From assembly GCA_946887105.1 (NCBI GenBank), contig CAMPKJ010000073.1:1-18054 (forward strand): 18,054 nucleotides of DNA, read 5' to 3'. Every line of letters begins with the position of its first letter. Within the stretch, counting starts at the first letter, position 1. Below are positions 1 to 6,282 of this stretch, one piece after another. This DNA comes from an uncultured Acidobacteriota bacterium (GTDB lineage Bacteria > Acidobacteriota > Thermoanaerobaculia > Gp7-AA8). The translations under genes were made by a program, and so were the position numbers. The notes beneath the pieces were generated by a model. That model was not told the DNA's origin. It did not search any database and saw only the letters and a list, made by a program, of their open reading frames with translations.

Positions 1-92
1 TGGCCGTGGACCGCGATCGCCGTTACGGTTCCGCGATGCCACGCCGCGACTCTGCTGCAGCGGAGCTCCACCATGCATTTTGGCGGCGAACT
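1..92. repeat. Copy 1 of hslV-upstream repeat
   Basis: Positions 1-92 match 135-226 without gaps, with 11 mismatches that I counted by eye (about 88% identity); the first 61 bases differ at only three positions. The copy starts at the window edge, so the array may extend further left. It contains the palindrome GCGATCGC at 13-20. No credible protein is encoded here; the open frames crossing it resemble no family I know and look like by-products of GC-rich sequence. Confidence 0.8.
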
Positions 93-134
93 CGCGCCGG
101 TCCCGGCTGACTTCCTTCGCCCTGACGTTCCGAG

Positions 135-226
135 TGGCCATGGACGGCGATCGCCGTTACGGTTCCGCGATGCCACGCCGCGCCTCTGCTGCAGCTGGGC
201 TCCAGCACGCGTTTTCGTGGCGAGCT
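135..226. repeat. Copy 2 of hslV-upstream repeat
   Basis: This is the second copy of the element at 1-92, offset by 134 bp. Its core holds a perfect 14-bp palindrome, ACGGCGATCGCCGT, at 144-157. Similarity to copy 1 fades after about position 226, and 227-268 shows no recognisable feature. Confidence 0.8.
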
Positions 227-268
227 GCCCGCACGCAATAACCGCGACGTTTCCGGTGCGCGCGTCCC

Positions 269-303
269 GTGGACGGCGATCGCCGCTACGGATCGGCGAT
301 GCC
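269..303. repeat. Copy 3 (core only) of hslV-upstream repeat
   Basis: About 35 bases aligned to copy 1 positions 6-40 with few mismatches. It includes the 12-bp palindrome CGGCGATCGCCG at 274-285. The copy ends about 75 bp before the hslV start codon. The three cores are spaced 134 and 129 bp apart, so this is an imperfect, degenerating array and not an exact tandem repeat. Confidence 0.65.
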
Positions 304-363
304 TTCGCGGCGAGCTCGTCGCTTCTGTTCCGGCGGGCTTTTCTTCGCCCTGACCATCCGCGA

Positions 364-369
364 TACGAT
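364..369 (+). promoter_or_regulatory. Possible hslV -10 box (TACGAT)
   Basis: TACGAT lies ten bases before the hslV ATG at 380, and no Shine-Dalgarno sequence is visible between the two. If it is used, transcription would start about four bases before the ATG and give a nearly leaderless mRNA. No convincing -35 hexamer is present at the usual distance. This is a call from motif position only. Confidence 0.35.
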
Positions 370-379
370 CCGTCCCGAT

Positions 380-919
380 ATGGAAGACACGGTCATTCGG
401 GCGACGACCGTCATCTGTGTCCGCCGCGACGGCCAGGTCGCGCTGGCGGGCGACGGGCAGGTGACGGTCGGCAACACGGTCATGAAGCACGGCGCGGCGA
501 AGGTGCGCCGCCTCTACCACGACAGGATCCTGGCCGGCTTCGCCGGCTCCGCGGCGGACGCGTTTGCGCTCTTCTCGCGTTTCGAAGCGAAGCTCGAGGA
601 GTATCGCGGCAACATGGAGCGCTCGGTGGTCGAGCTGGCGAAGGACTGGCGCATGGACAAGTACCTGCGCCAGTTGCAGGCCATGCTCATCGTCACGAAC
701 AACGAGCGCGCGTACCTGATCTCCGGAACCGGCGATCTGATCCAGCCGGACGACGGCATTCTCGCGATCGGATCCGGTGGCGCATTTGCGCTCGCGGCCG
801 CGCGCGCGCTGGTCAAGCACACCACGCTCACCGCCGCGCAGGTCGCCGAAGAATCGCTGCGCATCGCGGCGGAAATCTGCATCTACACGAACGACAACAT
901 TACCGTCGAGACGCTCTGA
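380..919 (+). CDS. hslV: HslV, ATP-dependent protease peptidase subunit
   Basis: HslV is the threonine peptidase of the two-ring HslVU (ClpQY) protease, which degrades misfolded and regulatory proteins in the cytoplasm. The 179-residue protein has the family hallmarks: [18 protein letters not shown], a lysine at residue 41 that corresponds to active-site Lys33 of the mature enzyme, and GSGG at 131-134. The catalytic Thr would be residue 9 (after Arg-Ala), which implies removal of an eight-residue propeptide; E. coli HslV loses only Met, but longer propeptides are known in other phyla. I chose the ATG at 380 because similarity to the family begins there. An in-frame ATG at 269 would add repeat-derived residues unlike any HslV. 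The gene is six bases upstream of hslU, the usual arrangement. No Shine-Dalgarno site is visible. Confidence 0.97.
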   Translation: MEDTVIRATTVICVRRDGQVALAGDGQVTVGNTVMKHGAAKVRRLYHDRILAGFAGSAADAFALFSRFEAKLEEYRGNMERSVVELAKDWRMDKYLRQLQAMLIVTNNERAYLISGTGDLIQPDDGILAIGSGGAFALAAARALVKHTTLTAAQVAEESLRIAAEICIYTNDNITVETL

Positions 920-925
920 GCCATC

Positions 926-2326
<1,401 letters not shown>

Positions 2327-2329
2327 CGA

Positions 2330-2427
2330 GTTCCTCGGAGTACCTCGGGTTCCTCGGCGTTCCTCGGAGGAGCCCCGCGTAATCCACTTCGAGGGACCCG
2401 CGGAACTCCCGTGGAACTCCGAGGAAC
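2330..2427 (+). promoter_or_regulatory. Inverted repeat with tandem GTTCCTCGGA units; right arm covers the next gene's RBS
   Basis: The 108-bp spacer between hslU and the aldehyde dehydrogenase begins with four near-tandem units of about ten bases resembling GTTCCTCGGA (2330-2368). It ends with the opposite orientation. The arms GTTCCTCGGAGT (2330-2341) and ACTCCGAGGAAC (2416-2427) are perfectly complementary over 12 bases. The right arm contains GAGGAA at 2421-2426, the only plausible Shine-Dalgarno site for the ATG at 2435 (spacing eight bases). The left arm begins just after the hslU stop. The structure could limit read-through or hide the ribosome-binding site. There is no U-run, so I do not call a terminator. 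Confidence 0.6.
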
Positions 2428-2434
2428 CGAATCC

Positions 2435-3799
2435 ATGGCCCTCGCCTCCCTCAACCCCGCCTCAGGCGAGACCATCGCCACGTTCGAGCCGCTCGGCAGC
2501 GATGACATCGAGCTCAAACTGCAGCGCGCCATGGAGGCGTTCGCGATCAATCGCGCGCGCACGTTTGCGGAACGCTCGCACCGGATGCAGCGCGCGGCGG
2601 AGATTCTCGAAGAGCGCGCGGAGGAGCTCGGGCGGACGATCACGCTGGAGATGGGGAAACCGATCACTGCCGCGATCGCCGAAGTGCGGAAGTGCGCGAC
2701 TGCATGCCGCCATTACGCGGACAACGCGGAACGCTACCTGGCGCCGGAGCACATCAAGACCGAGGCGCGAGAGAGCTACGTGCGCTTCGATCCGCTCGGA
2801 CCGATCCTCGCGGTCATGCCGTGGAACTTTCCGTTCTGGCAGGTCTTCCGATTCGCGGCGCCGGCGCTGATGGCGGGGAACGTCGCACTTCTGAAGCACG
2901 CCTCGAACGTGCCGCAATCAGCACTTGCCATCGAAGACATCTTTCGCGAGGCGGGCTTCGATCGCGGCGAGTTTCAGACGCTGCTGATCTCTTCCGAACA
3001 GGTGCCCGCGCTACTTGATGACGAGCGCGTGAAGGCGGCCACGCTCACGGGCAGCGAGCCCGCGGGAGCGAGCGTCGGATCGCGCGCGGCCAGGCGGATC
3101 AAGAAGAGCGTCCTCGAGCTCGGCGGGAGCGATCCGTTCGTGGTGATGCCGTCGGCCGATCTCGATGCGGCCGTACAGACCGCGGTGAAAGCGCGCATCG
3201 TCAACAACGGGCAGTCGTGCATCGCCGCGAAACGCTTCATCGTGCACGAGCAGATCGCGGATTCGTTCGAGGCGCGATTCATCGCGGCGATGGAATCGCT
3301 CTCGGTCGGCGATCCGATGGACGAAGCGACCGACGTAGGACCTCTCGCGACGCCGCAGATCGTGGACGACATCGAGAAACAGGTCGACGCGAGCGTGGCT
3401 GCGGGCGCGAAACTCCTCACCGGCGGCAAACGCCTGCGCGAGCGCGGCAACTTCTACGCGCCGACGATCCTCACCGACATCCCCGAGTCGGCGCCCGCGT
3501 TTGCCGAGGAGACATTCGGGCCGGTGGCGTCGCTCTTTCGCGTGCGCGATGCCAGCGAGGCGATCCGGCTCGCCAACGCAACGACCTTCGGCCTCGGCGC
3601 GAGCGTCTGGACGCGCGACGCGGCCGAGGCCGAGCGCTTCATCGGCGGGATCGAGTCCGGCCAGGTATTCGTGAATGCCATGGTGGCCTCCGACGCGCGC
3701 CTGCCGTTCGGCGGCGTGAAGCACTCCGGCTTCGGGCGCGAGCTCGGCAGCTACGGCATTCGCGAGTTCGTGAACATCAAAACCGTCTATGTCGCCTGA
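2435..3799 (+). CDS. NAD(P)-dependent succinate-semialdehyde dehydrogenase-like aldehyde dehydrogenase
   Basis: This 454-residue protein belongs to the aldehyde dehydrogenase superfamily, which oxidises aldehydes to acids with NAD(P)+. Its closest resemblance, from memory, is the short succinate-semialdehyde dehydrogenases (Sad/YneI and mycobacterial GabD1 type), marked by MPWNFPFWQVFRF at 128-140 and NNGQSCIAAKRF at 258-269. Catalytic residues are present: oxyanion Asn131, cofactor-binding Lys154, general base Glu228 in LELGG, and nucleophile Cys262. Length fits this subfamily (about 455), shorter than the roughly 480 of E. coli GabD. The substrate is inferred and could be another semialdehyde. 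I chose the ATG at 2435 because it follows GAGGAA by eight bases and the protein aligns from there. The gene converges on the minus-strand gene ending at 3802, with two bases between stops. Confidence 0.93.
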   Translation: MALASLNPASGETIATFEPLGSDDIELKLQRAMEAFAINRARTFAERSHRMQRAAEILEERAEELGRTITLEMGKPITAAIAEVRKCATACRHYADNAERYLAPEHIKTEARESYVRFDPLGPILAVMPWNFPFWQVFRFAAPALMAGNVALLKHASNVPQSALAIEDIFREAGFDRGEFQTLLISSEQVPALLDDERVKAATLTGSEPAGASVGSRAARRIKKSVLELGGSDPFVVMPSADLDAAVQTAVKARIVNNGQSCIAAKRFIVHEQIADSFEARFIAAMESLSVGDPMDEATDVGPLATPQIVDDIEKQVDASVAAGAKLLTGGKRLRERGNFYAPTILTDIPESAPAFAEETFGPVASLFRVRDASEAIRLANATTFGLGASVWTRDAAEAERFIGGIESGQVFVNAMVASDARLPFGGVKHSGFGRELGSYGIREFVNIKTVYVA

Positions 3800-3801
3800 G
3801 C

Positions 3802-4659
3802 TCACTGCCTGCTGTTCAGAAAGAGCTTCACGTACGGGCTCTGCTCGGTCGTGTGCCACACCTCTTCGACCTTGCCGTCCTTGCTGAACTTCAGCTGCAC
3901 GCCGTTGATGTACGACTTCATGTTCGCGCCCGTGACTTTGACGAAGTCGAACACGAGCTCGTCGGCGGTCGACTTCGCAGCGTTCAGCTTCAGCACCGGC
4001 TGATTCTGTCCCGAGCAGTAGTGCGTGGCGGTGATCGAGTCGCCGTCGACCGCGTACATGTTGATCATCTCGTGCGGCTGGCCGGCGAACATCGTCTCCA
4101 TCACCACCGAGCCGCCGGCGGTGATGCGGTACTCGACCCTGGTCAGCTCGCCGTCGCGCTCGACCATGTTGGCGCTCCACGTGCCGGCCAGACTCTTGAG
4201 CTTCTCGAAGGCGGCGTTCGTCGTGGTCGGCTTCGCCGTCGCGTGATCGTGATCCGCGTACGCATCCGTGCCCATCAATGCCAACGCGATGACCATTGCC
4301 GCCGTGACGGAACGGCGCGCGGCCGCGGGCTGGCCGTAGCGCTGCGTGGCCCAGCCGATCACGCCGCCGAGGATGCTGCCCGGGACCATGATCTGCCACC
4401 AGTAATGTGGTTCGTTCATCGCTGAGACGATGAACGCGAGAAACAACCCAACGACGAATCCCACCGCGATGCCTTTCGGCACGGACTGCACACGGCGTGC
4501 GTACCAGCCGGCGACCACGCCCGCGATGATGCCCTTCAACGTCGATCCGATGATGATGCTGAGCATCTGCGAGCGCACTTCGGGCGTGAACCACGCCGTC
4601 GCGCCGTCGATGAGGCCGAGCACCGCACCTACGATCAATCCAACCAGAATCTTGTTCAT
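3802..4659 (-). CDS. Membrane protein fused to an exported DUF1579-like domain
   Basis: Function is not known. The 285-residue product reads as two proteins joined in frame. Residues 1-112 are a small Gly-rich integral membrane module with hydrophobic segments near 4-22, 33-51, 62-81 and 88-104. Residues 115-135 then look like a classical signal peptide: Arg-Arg, a hydrophobic core and an AYA site before Asp136. A polar stretch DHDHATAKPTTT follows, then a beta-rich domain (151-285) that begins FEKLKSLAGTW and continues through TAGGSVVMETMF, as in DUF1579-like proteins of lipocalin-like appearance. With a fifth membrane segment the C-terminal domain would face the periplasm. A good GGAGG at 4669-4673 lies nine bases before the ATG. 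It is probably the last gene of the sigma/kinase transcript, 45 bases after the kinase stop. Confidence 0.8.
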   Translation of the reverse strand: MNKILVGLIVGAVLGLIDGATAWFTPEVRSQMLSIIIGSTLKGIIAGVVAGWYARRVQSVPKGIAVGFVVGLFLAFIVSAMNEPHYWWQIMVPGSILGGVIGWATQRYGQPAAARRSVTAAMVIALALMGTDAYADHDHATAKPTTTNAAFEKLKSLAGTWSANMVERDGELTRVEYRITAGGSVVMETMFAGQPHEMINMYAVDGDSITATHYCSGQNQPVLKLNAAKSTADELVFDFVKVTGANMKSYINGVQLKFSKDGKVEEVWHTTEQSPYVKLFLNSRQ

Positions 4660-4679
4660 CGTTCCGATCCTCCATAGAC

Positions 4680-4703
4680 GGATTCACCGTTCCGGCGAAA
4701 TCC
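4680..4703 (-). other. Hairpin between kinase and downstream gene
   Basis: Starting one base after the kinase stop codon, the minus strand can fold into a stem of about ten pairs with one bulged base, one G-U pair and a GAA loop (GGATTTCGCCG / CGGTGAATCC). No U-run follows, so it is not a typical intrinsic terminator. It could stabilise the upstream mRNA or set relative expression of the two genes. Confidence 0.4.
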
Positions 4704-4704
4704 T

Positions 4705-5547
4705 TTAAAGACGCATCCAGAGAAACACGATCACGCGCATGACGATGTATGCCGCCATGAGCGCGACCAGCGCGCGATGGCGCGTGAGCCAGCGGCCGGC
4801 GCGCTCGATGATGCTCTCGCGATACGCGCTGACAGGCTTCTGATCGAGATGGCGCAGGACGTCATCGGCCAGCGCGCCGGCGTTCGGATATCGCGCGCTC
4901 GCGTCATCTGCCTTCGCCTTCGCGACGATCGCGTTCAGCGCGCGCGGTGTCTCGAGACCGCGCAGCAGAAACGCGAGCACGGCGCCGAGGGCGTAGACGT
5001 CGGAGCGGGCGTCTGCACTCTCGCCACGAAGTTGTTCCGGCGCCATGTAGCCGGGCGTTCCTATACCCGCCACACCCCAGTCCATCACCAGCACCGCGCC
5101 GAACTCCCCGACCATCACGTTCTCCGGCTTGAGATCGTGATGCACGACGCCGTTCGCGTGCGCGAAGGCCACCGGCTCGCAGATGCGCGTGAAGAGGCGC
5201 AGGCGCTCCGTGAGAACGTGATCCGCTTTCGCCCATTCGTCGAGACGCGTGCCGCGCACGAGCTTCATCGTGTAGTAGAGGCGGCCGTCGGGAAGCGTTC
5301 CGCTGTCGTGGACCGGCACGATCCCGGGATGCTCGAGCGCCGCGATGATGCGCGCTTCCGCACGCCAATCGCTCTCGACCACTTTCATCGCCACGGCGCG
5401 TTCGAGCTCGCGATCGCGCACTTCGTACACGACGCCCATGCCACCGCGTCCGAGCTCGCGCACCAGCTCGTAGCGCGTGCCGGTGAGATCCGGCAGCTCG
5501 GCGATCTGACGGAGGTGCGCGACCGCATCGTCCGACAGGAATCTCAT
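4705..5547 (-). CDS. Membrane-anchored Hanks-type Ser/Thr protein kinase
   Basis: This 280-residue protein phosphorylates proteins on Ser/Thr, judging by its complete Hanks motifs. They are the glycine loop GRGGMGVVY at 33-41, Lys55 in AMK, a probable helix-C Glu64, the catalytic loop HHDLKPEN at 136-143 (His for the usual Arg of HRD), DWG at 156-158 (Trp for Phe of DFG), and APE at 169-171. Only ten residues separate DWG from APE, about half or less of what is usual in PknB-type kinases. Thr164 is the only hydroxyl residue there, so activation-loop autophosphorylation is limited or absent. One membrane segment (about 259-278) ends the protein, with two residues after it, so the kinase faces the cytoplasm and has no external sensor domain. 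It overlaps the sigma-factor gene by ATGA, indicating co-expression. Confidence 0.92.
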   Translation of the reverse strand: MRFLSDDAVAHLRQIAELPDLTGTRYELVRELGRGGMGVVYEVRDRELERAVAMKVVESDWRAEARIIAALEHPGIVPVHDSGTLPDGRLYYTMKLVRGTRLDEWAKADHVLTERLRLFTRICEPVAFAHANGVVHHDLKPENVMVGEFGAVLVMDWGVAGIGTPGYMAPEQLRGESADARSDVYALGAVLAFLLRGLETPRALNAIVAKAKADDASARYPNAGALADDVLRHLDQKPVSAYRESIIERAGRWLTRHRALVALMAAYIVMRVIVFLWMRL

Positions 5548-6254
5548 TTCGACGTCCCGAGCAGCGCACGCGCCTCGGCGCGAAACTCCTGATCCGTGGC
5601 CGTCACCTCGCGCAACGCATCGAGCACGATCTCGCGAAACCGGCGGCGCATCGCGGCGAGATGGTTCGTGACCTGCGTTTCCGCGATGCCGAACCGCGTG
5701 GCGAGCTCACGATACGACGCGCCGCGATCGTCATCGAGGTCGTAGCATTCGAAGATCGCGAAGTGGACCTGCTTTCCCTCGCTCTCGCAGCGCGCGCGCA
5801 ACCGTTCGACGGCCACGGAGAACACGCTGCGCACCCACTCGCGCTGGAAGTACTCCTCCGGCGTGACCGTGTGCGTCAGCTCATCGGCGACTTCGATCTC
5901 GGCCGAGTCGAAGTCGAGGTGCACTTCCCCGCCGCCGCGCTTGATGGCCTGCCCGGCGCGCCATTCATTGTTCACGTGACGCTCGAACAGCAGCCGCAGG
6001 AACGTGCGGAAGCTCGCCCTGGCCGCGTCGTACGTCGCGAGCGACTCCTTCTCGAACGCGCGCGCGAAGAAGCTCTGCGTGAGATCTTCCGCGTCTTCGC
6101 GCGACCGCCGCCACGCCACGCGCGCGAACTTGTAGAGCGGCTTCCAGTAGCACGCCACGAGCGTGTCGAACGCGCGCGTGCGCTCGGCCGCGTCCGCGCT
6201 CGCAAGCGCAACCACGACGCTGCGCCGCGTGGTCGGAAATGGGGCAATGGTCAT
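5544..6254 (-). CDS. ECF-type RNA polymerase sigma factor
   Basis: The 236-residue protein is an alternative sigma factor that would direct RNA polymerase to a specific regulon. Region 2 spans about 25-95 and includes SREDAEDLTQSFFARAF (51-67), with the conserved acidic DAED element that contacts core polymerase. Region 4 spans about 175-212 with the helix-turn-helix SYRELATRFGIAETQVTNH. The N-terminal start MTIAPFPTTRRSVV resembles a group common in Acidobacteriota and Planctomycetota whose genes sit beside Ser/Thr kinases. I chose the ATG at 6254 because this N-terminus is conserved as I recall it; an upstream ATG at 6329 would run into the preceding gene. No anti-sigma factor gene is adjacent; the kinase, overlapping by four bases, is the likely regulator. 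The start lies 28 bases after the upstream hydrolase gene. Confidence 0.92.
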   Translation of the reverse strand: MTIAPFPTTRRSVVVALASADAAERTRAFDTLVACYWKPLYKFARVAWRRSREDAEDLTQSFFARAFEKESLATYDAARASFRTFLRLLFERHVNNEWRAGQAIKRGGGEVHLDFDSAEIEVADELTHTVTPEEYFQREWVRSVFSVAVERLRARCESEGKQVHFAIFECYDLDDDRGASYRELATRFGIAETQVTNHLAAMRRRFREIVLDALREVTATDQEFRAEARALLGTSK

Positions 6255-6282
6255 ACGAGACCGTCGCCGGAAAGGGTAACAC

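Noticed and set aside
1..303. CRISPR array or phage repeat region
   Set aside because: There are only three copies, of unequal length and diverged, without uniform spacers and with no cas or phage genes nearby.
3011..4687. 558-codon minus-strand frame under the aldehyde dehydrogenase and membrane fusion gene
   Set aside because: It overlaps two well-supported genes and shows only Arg/His-rich low-complexity sequence.
4705..5547. Kinase as a pseudokinase because of HHD and DWG
   Set aside because: The ATP-binding Lys, catalytic Asp, Asn and Mg-binding Asp are all present; both substitutions affect non-catalytic positions.
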